From Lachnospiraceae bacterium (GTDB taxonomy: Bacteria > Bacillota > Clostridia > Lachnospirales > Lachnospiraceae): a DNA stretch of 64,000 nucleotides. Both the position numbers and the translations under genes were made by a program. The stretch spans positions 108,229-172,228 of the forward strand of contig JAUNAJ010000002.1 in assembly GCA_030527645.1 (NCBI GenBank). Direction: 5' to 3'. Positions 26,258 to 35,551 of the stretch are shown piece by piece; within the stretch, counting starts at the first letter, position 1; each line of letters starts with the position of its first letter. The notes beneath the pieces were generated by a model. It saw nothing but the letters and a program-made list of their open reading frames with translations. It made no database searches and was not told the DNA's origin.

Positions 26258-27145
26258 TTATTCTTTGCCGGCATGTCCGATCGCAAAGAGCTTCGCAAAC
26301 AGGACAAAACCTGTCCATCCGATACAGGTCGCCGCAGTAACATCCGTCAGGAAATGTGCTCCTGCCACCATTCTTCCGATGATCGTGAGCAGAGCCCAGC
26401 AGATTCCAATCGTTGTCAGCAGTGTTTCCCTCTTCTTCAGAGACGGAACCACTCTGCACAGGCAGACCAGTGTGATCAGACAGGAGGCACAGCCTGCATG
26501 GCCGCTGGGAAAGCTCTGGAATTCCTTTACGGATATACCGGATTGGATCAGGGCTTTTGCCCCCTCTGTCAGTCCCGGGCAATACCAGGGAGTAAATTCC
26601 ATACCATCCGTAACGATCAGTGTACGGAAACGGGGACGCCCCCACAGACCCTTCAGACCCTTATTGATCAGAATATACTGGAACGAGAATGCAAACAGAA
26701 TGGTCATTGCAATGCGCCGGCATGTTCTCCTGTCTGAAGTATCCAGTTTTACAAACACAGCCGCCGCGCAGATCACTGCTATTGCAATGCCCAGTCCCAA
26801 CTGTATATATTTTACCATACCTGTATCCGAATTGAACAGCTTAATAAACTCCTTTGTTGCTGATCTGCACATGTACAGGTTCCACAGACCGCACAGAATG
26901 GAAACAACATCCTTCACGTCCCTTGTGATCAGCTTCAGAAATATTGCCAGCGACACGTAAGTGCACAGGACCGCCGGATACAGTCCGTAATGGGATACAA
27001 TCTGAGCAAATGCCGATGCGGGATGATACAGTGCCGTATTCAGCTGAAAATCAGCCACCGTTCCGATCACCATCAAAGCGGCTAAAACCGCATACACGCA
27101 AAGTATATTTTTTTTCGATAAGATACGTATCTCCGATGTTTTCAT
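26258..27145 (-). CDS. PAP2-family membrane phosphatase
   Basis: A 295-residue membrane protein with about seven hydrophobic helices. The PAP2 acid-phosphatase motifs are present: KGLWGRPR (motif 1), FPSGHAG (motif 2) and GRMVAGAHFLTD (motif 3). Motif 3 has Gly where Ser is more usual. Family members dephosphorylate lipid phosphates such as undecaprenyl pyrophosphate or phosphatidic acid. The start at 27145 follows AAAGGAAG. It lies between the regulatory pair (divergent) and the precursor gene (same strand, 148 nt on). A role in envelope protection or lipid adjustment during peptide export is possible but is inference. Confidence 0.88.
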   Translation of the reverse strand: MKTSEIRILSKKNILCVYAVLAALMVIGTVADFQLNTALYHPASAFAQIVSHYGLYPAVLCTYVSLAIFLKLITRDVKDVVSILCGLWNLYMCRSATKEFIKLFNSDTGMVKYIQLGLGIAIAVICAAAVFVKLDTSDRRTCRRIAMTILFAFSFQYILINKGLKGLWGRPRFRTLIVTDGMEFTPWYCPGLTEGAKALIQSGISVKEFQSFPSGHAGCASCLITLVCLCRVVPSLKKRETLLTTIGICWALLTIIGRMVAGAHFLTDVTAATCIGWTGFVLFAKLFAIGHAGKE

Positions 27146-27296
27146 GAGTTTGTTCTTCCTTTCTGCTTCCTGGTCACCGTTCACAGAACCCAAATCCGCC
27201 GCCTGCATAGGCAGGGGCCTCGACCACTGAGGTAAACCGTAACCTTTTGGTTATTGTTCAGGACAGACCTGCATACAGCCTGACAGTCCTGTTTCA

Positions 27297-27369
27297 ATCA
27301 TAGCAAATATCCCCAACAATAGCACAACAAAAATCTCTCTTGCAGTGTACCGCCCGGCCGGATTACACT
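27297..27369. promoter_or_regulatory. divergent promoter region, PAP2/export cluster versus kinase-phosphatase pair
   Basis: The 318-nt interval 27146-27463 separates the two halves of the system. On the minus strand TATGAT (27302-27297) is a -10 candidate for the PAP2 gene. On the plus strand TTGCAG (27340-27345), 18 nt, TACACT (27364-27369) fits a promoter for the kinase gene. A CAGGAC...GTCCTG dyad (near 27260-27293) lies downstream of the minus-strand box. Confidence 0.4.
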
Positions 27370-27463
27370 ATATACGTACAGATAGGTTGTAGCTCACGAG
27401 GCTATGATCCACCACCAAAAGGGGCGGCAGCCCCAATCACTGACAAAACCAGGGAGAACCACT

Positions 27464-27871
27464 ATGGAAGACTTCACCGTTACCGCCTCCATCGAACATC
27501 TGCAGGCCGTTACCGATCATGTGAATGAAAAACTGGAGAAGGCAGAATGCCCGCCAAAGGCTCTTGCACAGATCGATATTGCCATTGACGAAATTTTCAG
27601 CAATATCTGCCGCTATGCCTATGTATCGACAGAGGGAACCGCTGTGATCCGAACGGAGATCGATCCCGAAACAGACACCGTCTCCCTCACCTTTTCCGAT
27701 CAGGGAATTCCATGGAATCCCCTGGAGGCAGAGGAGCCGGACATCGCGGCATCCGCCGAGGACCGCCCCATCGGGGGGCTGGGATTATTCCTTGTGAAGA
27801 ACCTGATGGATGAAGTGAACTACGAATATAAGGACGGCTGCAACAGGCTGACGATCAGGAAAAAACTATGA
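27464..27871 (+). CDS. RsbW/SpoIIAB-like serine kinase (anti-sigma factor type)
   Basis: A 135-residue HATPase_c_2 protein. The N box is IDIAIDEIFSNICRYAY; the G boxes are FSDQGIPWNPLE and GGLGLFLVKNLMDEV. Such proteins bind a target (classically a sigma factor) and phosphorylate their STAS antagonist. The ATG at 27464 follows AGGGAGA; the longer frame to 27404 has no support. It overlaps the phosphatase gene by ATGA. The STAS partner is most likely the gene at 20184-20495. Its target is not evident in the cluster. Confidence 0.9.
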   Translation: MEDFTVTASIEHLQAVTDHVNEKLEKAECPPKALAQIDIAIDEIFSNICRYAYVSTEGTAVIRTEIDPETDTVSLTFSDQGIPWNPLEAEEPDIAASAEDRPIGGLGLFLVKNLMDEVNYEYKDGCNRLTIRKKL

Positions 27872-29490
27872 AGAAAAGAAAACTAACAGGAACACTTACC
27901 TTTGTCATCGTTGCCGGTATCATCCTGGCAATTCTTGTCATGCAGCTTGGGGCAGGAGCCATCGGCTACCTGCAGTTTACCTGGTCACTGCGGTCTCAGT
28001 ATCTGTCCACCGCAAACATGGTTGCCGTGGCTGCCTCTCACACCATCGATCCGGATCGGCTGGACGGCTATCTGGAGAGCAGAGAGACGGATGAGGAATA
28101 CGAAAACACCATGGAACGGCTGCAGAATCTGGTGGATGCCTCCGCAAGCTATGTGATCTATGCTGCAAAGGTGGATCTTGAAGCAAAGGAACGAATTTAC
28201 GTGTATAACGTCGTAGGTGCAGGCTATGAGAGCTCCGGATACGAGCTTGGCTACACCTACGGAATCAAGCCGGAGTATCTGGAGGATTATCAGGCTTTCG
28301 CCGATCATACGGATTCCGGACCCAGCAGTGTTTTTTTAGAAAATGAAGAAATCGGGCACTATGTGACCACCACAGTCCCTCTCTATTATGACAGCGGAGA
28401 GCTGGCCGGGATCTGCGGTGTTGTAATGCCCATGACAGAGCTGTCTGCTGCCCGCAGAAACTATCTGTTCAATCTGGCCTGCCTCGGACTTGCCTTATCC
28501 CTGACAGTAGGACTCGCCTGGTACTTCTTTATGCACCGCAGGCTGGTTCTTCCCATCCGGCAGATCACAGAGGAAACAAGAAGATTTTCCGAATCCGGAA
28601 CAGAACCGTATCTTCCTCTTGCTGACCGGATCACCTCTCACAGTGAGATCAGTGAGCTGGCGGGACAGATCGATCGAATGGAGAGAAAGATCGTTTCTCA
28701 TGTTGATGCGCTGCTTCGGCTGACAGCAGAAAAAAACAGGCTGCGAACCGAGCTGAATATCGCTGAAAAAATACAGGAGGGCAACCTGCCCCGGATCAGA
28801 GAGGATTTTCCCGGTCGAAGGGAAATGTCTCTGTCCGCAGTCATGAAGCCGGCTCGTGAGGTGGGCGGTGACTTCTACGATTTTTACTTTATCGATGAGG
28901 ATCACTTCGCCCTGATCATCGCCGATGTGTCCGGCAAGGGAATCCCTGCCGCACTGTTTATGATGGTATCCAGAATCCTGATCAAGACAGAGTGTATGAC
29001 CGGCTGCCTGAACCCCGGAACGATCCTTACAAACGTTAATCAGAAGCTCTGCGAAAACAATGAGATCGACATGTTTGTCAGTGTCTGGCTGGGTATTCTG
29101 GAGCTGTCCACAGGAACTGTCACTGCCTCTAATGCAGGACACGAATACCCCCTTCTCGGAGGCTCCTGCGGACCGGTTCAGATCCTGAAGGATAAGCACG
29201 GTCTGGTGCTTGGCGCCATGACGGGAATCAAAGAAACCAGCTACAGCTTCACCATGAAGCCGGGAGACACCCTGTTCCTTCTGACAGACGGAATCCCGGA
29301 GGCGGTCAATTCCCGCAGAGAGCAGTTTGGAATGGAACGGCTGCAGCAGACGGTCAGCAGCTGCTGCTCGGAAGCCCCCGCCGCCATCATCGATCGGGTA
29401 TTGGACGCAGTCGATGCATTTACAGGCGAGGAAGAGCAGTTTGATGACACCACTGCTTTATGCGTAAAATATCACGGTTCTCCCGTGTGA
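27868..29490 (+). CDS. membrane SpoIIE/RsbU-like PP2C phosphatase
   Basis: A 540-residue protein: TM1 (about 10-35), an extracellular sensor domain of about 160 residues, TM2 (about 198-218) and a HAMP-like linker. A coiled segment and a PP2C-type serine phosphatase domain follow, with AREVGGDFYDF, ADVSGKGIPAALFM, NAGHEYP and DDTTALCV motifs. It should dephosphorylate the STAS protein in response to an external cue, freeing the kinase's target. It is coupled to the kinase gene by ATGA. The extracellular sensor could detect the exported peptide or envelope stress; this is inference. Confidence 0.92.
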   Translation: MKKRKLTGTLTFVIVAGIILAILVMQLGAGAIGYLQFTWSLRSQYLSTANMVAVAASHTIDPDRLDGYLESRETDEEYENTMERLQNLVDASASYVIYAAKVDLEAKERIYVYNVVGAGYESSGYELGYTYGIKPEYLEDYQAFADHTDSGPSSVFLENEEIGHYVTTTVPLYYDSGELAGICGVVMPMTELSAARRNYLFNLACLGLALSLTVGLAWYFFMHRRLVLPIRQITEETRRFSESGTEPYLPLADRITSHSEISELAGQIDRMERKIVSHVDALLRLTAEKNRLRTELNIAEKIQEGNLPRIREDFPGRREMSLSAVMKPAREVGGDFYDFYFIDEDHFALIIADVSGKGIPAALFMMVSRILIKTECMTGCLNPGTILTNVNQKLCENNEIDMFVSVWLGILELSTGTVTASNAGHEYPLLGGSCGPVQILKDKHGLVLGAMTGIKETSYSFTMKPGDTLFLLTDGIPEAVNSRREQFGMERLQQTVSSCCSEAPAAIIDRVLDAVDAFTGEEEQFDDTTALCVKYHGSPV

Positions 29491-29500
29491 TCACAACAGA

Positions 29501-29547
29501 AAATGCCATACAGCACCTGTCTTCCCTGCAGGTGCTGTATGGCATTT
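29501..29547. terminator. bidirectional terminator
   Basis: A 19-bp perfect stem (29501-29519 with 29529-29547) between the convergent phosphatase and recQ genes. Confidence 0.85.
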
Positions 29548-29564
29548 CTACCTGGTGAACTGCA

Positions 29565-31979
29565 TCATTTTGTAAACCGCTCCACCAGCATGCGCTGGAT
29601 CTGTTCCGGGTACTTCAAAACCGTATAGGGCGTGCCCTTCTGTCCGACCCTGTCCTCGGTCAGGATCCCCTTCTCCCGTCCCAGCTCCGTTGTGTCCTTC
29701 GCATAGGGTCCTTTTTCCGGACTGTTTATAATATACCCCTCTGTCAGCAGAATCTCTGTGAGCATGACGGTGGTCGGCTTTTTTACCTCCTCCCGCAGGC
29801 AGATTCGCCTCATCTCATCCCTGATCTCGGAAATCAGGTGGAATTCCCGGTATTCATACTGCTCAGCCTCCTCAGGAAGGAGATGGAAATCTAATTTTTT
29901 TCTTGATCTCCTGGCTTTTTGCGGCTGTTCCTCTGACCTGTCCGCAGTCACCTCCGCCTTTCTTTGCAGCAGATCCGGTTCCTCTTCCGCGAAATCCCGG
30001 ATCGCATTCAGAAACTGACCTCCGTATTTCAGCATCTTGTGGGCGCCGACTCCCGATACCTGCAGCATTTCTTCATCGGCTGTGGGAACCTTGACCGCCA
30101 TATCCACCAAGGTCTTGTCACTGAACACAATATACGGCGGCACATGCTCCTCCCTGGCTATTGAGAGCCGCACAGCCTTCAGCTGATCCAGCAGACGATA
30201 ACCGGCAGAAGTAAGATCGCTCATGCCGCCGGTTCGTTTTTTCGACTGTGCCTGGTTTCCGGCTGCTTTATCCTCGTCTGTAATCTTGATCAGCACCTTC
30301 GTGTCTGCTTCCTTCAGCCTGCGGATATCCCCCAGCTTCAGCACACGATAGCTGCCGGTGATCAGATACCCCTCCAGAAGGAGCTGCTCCACCAGCCGAA
30401 GCAGAAGACTGCGGCTGCTGTCCGCAAGAGCTCCATAGGATTGATATGCATCAGCTCCCACTTCCTTCAGCCTTGCTGTTTTTGCTCCCAGCAGCGTATC
30501 GATAATAATGTTTTTTCCGAAACGGCCTCTGGCCTCATAGACACAGTTGATCATCTTCTTCGCCGCATCGGTCATGTCAACGGTCTCGAATTCACGCCGG
30601 CAGTTTCCGCAGTTCTCACAGGGCTGTCCCGGCTGCTCTCCGAAATAGTTCAGTATGTAATTACGCAGACATTCTGTGGTATAGCAGTACTGCTCCATCA
30701 CCTGCAGTCTCTGCTGATCTCTCTGCCGCACCGCCTGCTGTACCTCCGGCTCCATGTCCGCCAGGATCTTATGCTCCAGCAGAAATCTCTGAATGATAAG
30801 ATCCTGTGGCGAATACAGCAGAATACATGCAGAATCCAGACCGTCCCTGCCGGCACGGCCTGCCTCCTGGTAGTAATTCTCCATACTCTGGGGCATGTTG
30901 TAGTGGATCACAAATCGTACATTGGATTTGTCTATGCCCATGCCAAAGGCATTGGTGGCCACCACGATTTTCTTGTAGTCATAGACAAAGTCGTTCTGCA
31001 TCTGCTTCCGCTCACTTCCGCTCATTCCGGCATGGTATCTCGCCGCCTCAATGCCGCCGGCTCTCAGAAGCGTGTACAGCTGATCCACATTCTTTCTGGT
31101 GGCGCAGTAGATGATTCCGCTTTCCTCCGGATGTTCCCGGATATAGTTCAGCACCGCCTGGGTCTTATCCTTTGGCTTCTCCACCTGAAAAAACAGATTC
31201 TCCCTGTCAAAGCCCGTCACCAGCACAAAGGGATCCTTAAGGCCCAGGGTGCAGACAATATCCTCCCGCACGATCTCCGTTGCCGTGGCGGTAAATGCAC
31301 TGAGGATCGGCCGCTGTTCCAGTGATTGGATGAATTCGATGATCTTCATATAGCTTGGCCGGAAATCCTGTCCCCACTGGGAGATGCAGTGTGCCTCATC
31401 CACCGTGACCATCGCGATCGAAACACGTTTTGCAAACTGCAGAAACCGCTGATTCTCCAGCCGCTCCGGGGCAGCATACAGAAGCTTCACCTGCCCCCGT
31501 TCCGCCCTGTCCAGAGTCTCATAAAACTCCAGCTCCGACAGGGAGCTGTTGATATACGCTGCCGGTACTCCCGCCCCCTGCAGTGCCTGAACCTGGTCCT
31601 GCATCAGAGAGATCAAAGGAGAGATCACCAGTGTCAGACCCGGCAGAAGCAATGCAGGGATCTGATAACATAGGGATTTTCCCGCGCCTGTAGGCATGAC
31701 CGCCAGAAGATCTCTGCCCTGCAGAATCCGGTCAATAATTTCCCTCTGCCCCGAACGAAAGGCAGCATATCCGAAAAAAGTCCGAAGTGCCTCCTCCGGG
31801 GTCTCAGGCAGATGAACCGGTTCCTCGGTCCTCTCTTCAAAATAGTCAGGAACAGGATCATATTCCCGGTCATATTCCGGAATCTCTTCCGGAACATATT
31901 CCTGCTCCGGCTCGCTCTCTGCCATGTCGAACAAATAGTCCCATGACGAATCCACTGGTGCAAAATCTTCTTTATCCAT
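29565..31979 (-). CDS. recQ: ATP-dependent DNA helicase RecQ
   Basis: An 804-residue RecQ helicase acting in DNA repair. Walker A is MPTGAGKS (95-102) and the DEAH box is at 194-197. The zinc-binding CENCGNC of the RQC region follows the helicase core, then an HRDC domain, then a C-terminal helix-rich domain of about 100 residues. Before the core is an acidic, Glu/Pro/Tyr-rich extension of about 55 residues, which is unusual for RecQ. The start at 31979 is chosen for AGGAAAGG about 10 nt upstream; the open frame runs 26 codons further without a site. It is monocistronic. Confidence 0.95.
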   Translation of the reverse strand: MDKEDFAPVDSSWDYLFDMAESEPEQEYVPEEIPEYDREYDPVPDYFEERTEEPVHLPETPEEALRTFFGYAAFRSGQREIIDRILQGRDLLAVMPTGAGKSLCYQIPALLLPGLTLVISPLISLMQDQVQALQGAGVPAAYINSSLSELEFYETLDRAERGQVKLLYAAPERLENQRFLQFAKRVSIAMVTVDEAHCISQWGQDFRPSYMKIIEFIQSLEQRPILSAFTATATEIVREDIVCTLGLKDPFVLVTGFDRENLFFQVEKPKDKTQAVLNYIREHPEESGIIYCATRKNVDQLYTLLRAGGIEAARYHAGMSGSERKQMQNDFVYDYKKIVVATNAFGMGIDKSNVRFVIHYNMPQSMENYYQEAGRAGRDGLDSACILLYSPQDLIIQRFLLEHKILADMEPEVQQAVRQRDQQRLQVMEQYCYTTECLRNYILNYFGEQPGQPCENCGNCRREFETVDMTDAAKKMINCVYEARGRFGKNIIIDTLLGAKTARLKEVGADAYQSYGALADSSRSLLLRLVEQLLLEGYLITGSYRVLKLGDIRRLKEADTKVLIKITDEDKAAGNQAQSKKRTGGMSDLTSAGYRLLDQLKAVRLSIAREEHVPPYIVFSDKTLVDMAVKVPTADEEMLQVSGVGAHKMLKYGGQFLNAIRDFAEEEPDLLQRKAEVTADRSEEQPQKARRSRKKLDFHLLPEEAEQYEYREFHLISEIRDEMRRICLREEVKKPTTVMLTEILLTEGYIINSPEKGPYAKDTTELGREKGILTEDRVGQKGTPYTVLKYPEQIQRMLVERFTK

Positions 31980-32205
31980 ATATCTTAAACCTTTCCTCTC
32001 TCTTCCCCGGATATCCATCCCTGACTGAATTATAATTTGTACCGCCACTTCCTTCAATATGCTTCGCTGTTTTTATCAGCCACTCACTCCAAAGAATTAC
32101 TGTTCACGGGAAAAACTGACCGAGGAGGAAATTCCCTTTATTTCTGATGGACTTGCAGCGTATTGACTGCATCTGCGTGTTGGAATACTACAAATTTGCA
32201 AAAAA

Positions 32206-32252
32206 TGGGGCTGCTGCACAAGCGTTTATTTGACGCTTGTGCGGCAGCCCCA
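32206..32252 (-). terminator. terminator of the sigma/anti-sigma operon
   Basis: TGGGGCTGC.GCACAAGCG (32206-32224) pairs with CGCTTGTGC.GCAGCCCCA (32234-32252), followed on the minus strand by T5. The rest of the gap 31980-32333 holds the recQ leader and nothing else I can support. Confidence 0.85.
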
Positions 32253-32333
32253 CTTGGTTCTATTACAATCTTCCTCCTCGTCCAATGAAAAAGACCGATC
32301 CGCAATGTACCATAAGAAAACGAGAAAACTGAT

Positions 32334-33758
32334 TCAGGATTTCCAGGAAATATCAACCAGACCATCATTAATCATAGCATCTGTAAATTCGAATCCCTCA
32401 CCATCGGTCAGACTCAGATACAGATGCTCGGCTTCCGTTTCATTCACGATCCAGGCCATATGGATCTGAACACTTTCTCCTGCCTTTAATTCAGGAATGT
32501 AATTTCCACCATCACCATAATCATCAGTTACGGTACTATACCAGGCTGTATGTGCAGCCCCCTTCCAGTCAATACGTTCATATCCGTCTCCGAACTGCTC
32601 TCTGGGGTTGAAAATCTGATACCTTCCATCCTTCTGATACAGCAAAACAAGGTTACCGTTGTATACAATATGACTGAGATCCTTCTCCGATGTATTCGTA
32701 TAGGTTACTGTGGCATATACCAGTTTCTGCGGTACACTTTCTGTCTTAACAAGTTCATTGGTTGTATCAACACCGTCACCGAATTGGATATAATACAAGG
32801 TATTCGGAACCAGCTTTCCATCTTCACTAACTGCTGCTCTCCAAACCTCCGGAACAAGATCGGGATCCAGCAGCTGCAGATCATCCGCAATTTGAACAGA
32901 ATCCACACATACCTCCAGCTGTTCCTCAGAAAACGTACCGTCGGAATTCATCCCGAATCCTATAACAGGGAAGCTGTTTCCAATCGGATGCACCTTCAAT
33001 TTGTCCTCGGCAAGATAATCTGTATAATGTTCATCCACGGTCTGTCCGAATAATTCACTCCAGGTTAATCCATATTTCGTATCGAGCATAGCTTCACCTG
33101 CAGTCAGCTGAAGATGTTCAGTCACCTGAAACACTTCCTCTTTTTCCACATCGGCGCCTGCAAATATTACAACTGCCTGATAGAACTCGGGACAAAACAG
33201 ATAGATTCTCTGGGTATAAGCTCCGTTTCCCACCAGTTCGTTATATCGCAGATAAACTCCTGCATAATCACCGAAGATCCTCTCTTCCGTATCTACGGCA
33301 TTTTTCTCCAGAAGAACCTGCTCATAATCCTCCCGGTCCAACAGAACTTTCGCAAAAGCAAACCCTCCTGTATGATTGCTGTCACTGTAGGAAATGTGAG
33401 TCGAATCTGTCCATTCCATTCCCTCCGGAATATACTCTGCATCTATGTTGATCACAGGAACCTGCGCCGGAAGTTCAACTGCTGCATCTCCCTGTACATC
33501 AAGAGCAGCACCGTACGCTCCCTTCTTTTCAATAAGAACCTTATATACCTGCACACCTGCATAGGTCAGGGTAGACATACCCAGCAGCCCTGCAAGAAGG
33601 ATTCCGGCTGCTTTCATTCCTGACCATCTTAAATTCCGTCTCACCGGAATATCTTCTACCGTCGGATTCTGTACCTGCTTTTCTACTTCCTGCACAATCA
33701 TCTGATGAATGTAGTCGGGCGTTTCCGGGATATGGTTTTTCATGTCTTCAGGTCTCAT
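32334..33758 (-). CDS. membrane-anchored anti-sigma factor-like protein
   Basis: A 474-residue protein. A cytoplasmic N-terminal part (about 1-45, with the TPDYIHQMIVQEVEKQV helix) is followed by one membrane helix (about 48-68) and a large extracellular beta-rich region of about 400 residues. The layout is that of DUF4179-type anti-sigma factors. The ATG at 33758 follows GGGAGGGAGAG and overlaps the end of the sigma gene by 11 nt, so the two are coupled. It should hold the ECF sigma factor at the membrane until an outside signal releases it. Confidence 0.82.
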   Translation of the reverse strand: MRPEDMKNHIPETPDYIHQMIVQEVEKQVQNPTVEDIPVRRNLRWSGMKAAGILLAGLLGMSTLTYAGVQVYKVLIEKKGAYGAALDVQGDAAVELPAQVPVINIDAEYIPEGMEWTDSTHISYSDSNHTGGFAFAKVLLDREDYEQVLLEKNAVDTEERIFGDYAGVYLRYNELVGNGAYTQRIYLFCPEFYQAVVIFAGADVEKEEVFQVTEHLQLTAGEAMLDTKYGLTWSELFGQTVDEHYTDYLAEDKLKVHPIGNSFPVIGFGMNSDGTFSEEQLEVCVDSVQIADDLQLLDPDLVPEVWRAAVSEDGKLVPNTLYYIQFGDGVDTTNELVKTESVPQKLVYATVTYTNTSEKDLSHIVYNGNLVLLYQKDGRYQIFNPREQFGDGYERIDWKGAAHTAWYSTVTDDYGDGGNYIPELKAGESVQIHMAWIVNETEAEHLYLSLTDGEGFEFTDAMINDGLVDISWKS

Positions 33759-34239
33759 AACTCTCCCTCCCTTCCAGCAAATCAATTCTTAACTTTCCTC
33801 TGGCTCTCGCCAGTCTCTTCTGTACAGCGCCTTCCGAAACGGAAAGAATCTGCGCAATCTCCCTGATACTGAAGCCTTCCAAATAATATAAGACAAGCGG
33901 CATCCGCAGTTCCTCCTTCAGGGCATCCAGAGCCCTGTACAGATCCAGATACTCATCATTCTTTTCTGTCCCCCATTCTCCGCTTTCCTTGGCATACTCC
34001 AGAGGAACAAATCTTCCGGATTTCCTTAACATGGAATAGCACTCATTAATCAGAATACGAATCAGCCATGTTTTGGCAAATCTGTCATTCCGCAGAGTAT
34101 TGATCTTCGAAAATGCTTTCACAATTGTTTCCTGTATCGCATCTGCACAGTCCTGATCATCATACAGGATTGTTTTTGCCGTGGAATACAATTGCCTCTC
34201 CGAATCAAGGATCAGATCTCCCAATTGTTCCCTTGTCAT
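33748..34239 (-). CDS. ECF-type RNA polymerase sigma factor
   Basis: A 163-residue sigma-70 family ECF factor. Region 2 includes DDQDCADAIQETIVKAFSK and FAKTWLIRILINECYSMLRK; region 4 includes YLEGFSIREIAQILSVSEGAVQKRLARARGKL. The ATG at 34239 follows GGAGG. Upstream on the minus strand a CGTCTAA (near 34276) resembles an ECF -10 element, hinting at autoregulation, but no clear -35 was found. Its partner is the overlapping membrane anti-sigma protein. It is the only sigma factor in the window. Confidence 0.92.
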   Translation of the reverse strand: MTREQLGDLILDSERQLYSTAKTILYDDQDCADAIQETIVKAFSKINTLRNDRFAKTWLIRILINECYSMLRKSGRFVPLEYAKESGEWGTEKNDEYLDLYRALDALKEELRMPLVLYYLEGFSIREIAQILSVSEGAVQKRLARARGKLRIDLLEGRESYET

Positions 34240-34329
34240 ATGGTTACCTCCTTTCCTCTTTATTGTTTCTTTATACATTAGACGGTTCAGCTCCTGAAAA
34301 TATCCCGCTAAAATTTTATTTTTTCAGAA

Positions 34330-34363
34330 AAAAATCCACCTGTCCGATCTCTCAGACAGGTGG
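34330..34363 (-). terminator. terminator of the Fe-type ABC operon
   Basis: A 9-bp stem CCACCTGTC/GACAGGTGG (34336-34344 with 34355-34363), followed on the minus strand by T7. Confidence 0.85.
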
Positions 34364-34448
34364 TTCCGAAGTTATTTCTTATCAGGCAGAAAAGCCATCC
34401 ATAATGGCAGCGTAAATATCTGATCCATGTCACACTCAATCTATCCTC

Positions 34449-35546
34449 TTAAGAACTGATCAGTTTTCCACAATCTCGCGCAAATTTCCTTAACTCATCC
34501 ACACGCTTATTGCAGCTGCCCGCAGGAACACCCGCGTCAATGACAGTCTCACAGCCCTCAATGACCGCCTTCGCCCTGTTGAAGGCCTCCTCTGAGATTT
34601 CTTCAAAGGGTTTCTCGGACACAACCTCCGACGCCAGCAGCCTTGCCAGCCGGTAATCCACATCGTTTTCATACAGAATGCCTGCAGCGAAGGGAATCCC
34701 CTGCTTCTGCAGATTCCGGAATACCGGAATACCGGTGCCGGCTCCGCAGAGCACAAAGGTTTTCGCCTCTCCCTCCGGCCGGGGCAGCTCAATGCTGCCG
34801 AACAGCGGATCAAAGAATCCGTTGTCAATTTCATACAGGCTGCGGATCTTCTGTTCCTCAAAAATCTCCTCCGGTGTTCCGTAATGCACCGTATGGTCAC
34901 CCTTTACGCAGAGAACCTTATCGGAGATCTTCTCTGCCAGATCAATCTCATGGAGGGACATGATCACCGTTATATTGTTCTTCTTAGCCATCCGTTTCAG
35001 GATAGCCAGCAGCTCCAGCTTGTGCCTGATATCCAGGAAGGAGGTTGGCTCATCCAGAATGATGATCTCCGGTTCCTGGCAGATGGCCCTTGCCAGCAGC
35101 ACCCTCTGCCGCTGTCCGTCACTGATGGCATCAAAATCTCTTTCGCCCAGATCAGCCGCATGGACTGCTGCCAGCGCCGCATCCACCTTTTCCTCGTCCT
35201 CCCGGGAAAGAATGCCCAGCCGTCCGGTGTAGGGGTACCGGCCTGTTGCCACAATATCATGGCAAGTCATCAGCTCCGGCTTCAGCCGCTCCGTCAGCAC
35301 CACTGCCATCTTCGTGGACATCTCCTTATAGGACATGGCTTCCAGATTATTGCTGTCGAAGACCACCTTGCCGCCGATCAGCTTCAGCTGTCTTGTAATA
35401 CTTTTTAAAATCGTAGACTTGCCCGAACCATTGGGGCCGATCAGAGTTACGATCTCACCTTTTTTGATCTCGATATTGATATCGTCGATCAGTGTTTTTC
35501 CGTTATAGCCGACGGAAAGGGCATCCATAGAAAAGTACGTACTCAT
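34449..35546 (-). CDS. FecE-type ABC ATPase with extra C-terminal domain
   Basis: A 365-residue ATPase of the iron-siderophore/cobalamin importer type. Walker A is GPNGSGKST (37-45), the signature is ISDGQRQR and Walker B is IIILDEPTSFLD. Family members end near residue 255. Here about 110 further residues follow, starting KTFVLCGAGTGIP and looking like a small nucleotide-binding or Rossmann-like fold. It is 5 nt from the permease gene. No binding protein or siderophore enzyme is adjacent. Confidence 0.9.
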   Translation of the reverse strand: MSTYFSMDALSVGYNGKTLIDDINIEIKKGEIVTLIGPNGSGKSTILKSITRQLKLIGGKVVFDSNNLEAMSYKEMSTKMAVVLTERLKPELMTCHDIVATGRYPYTGRLGILSREDEEKVDAALAAVHAADLGERDFDAISDGQRQRVLLARAICQEPEIIILDEPTSFLDIRHKLELLAILKRMAKKNNITVIMSLHEIDLAEKISDKVLCVKGDHTVHYGTPEEIFEEQKIRSLYEIDNGFFDPLFGSIELPRPEGEAKTFVLCGAGTGIPVFRNLQKQGIPFAAGILYENDVDYRLARLLASEVVSEKPFEEISEEAFNRAKAVIEGCETVIDAGVPAGSCNKRVDELRKFARDCGKLISS

Positions 35547-35551
35547 ATCCG

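Noticed and set aside
32059-32166. 35-codon plus-strand frame in the recQ upstream gap
   Set aside because: The ATG has no ribosome site and I cannot match the peptide; it could be a gene remnant but the evidence is too thin.
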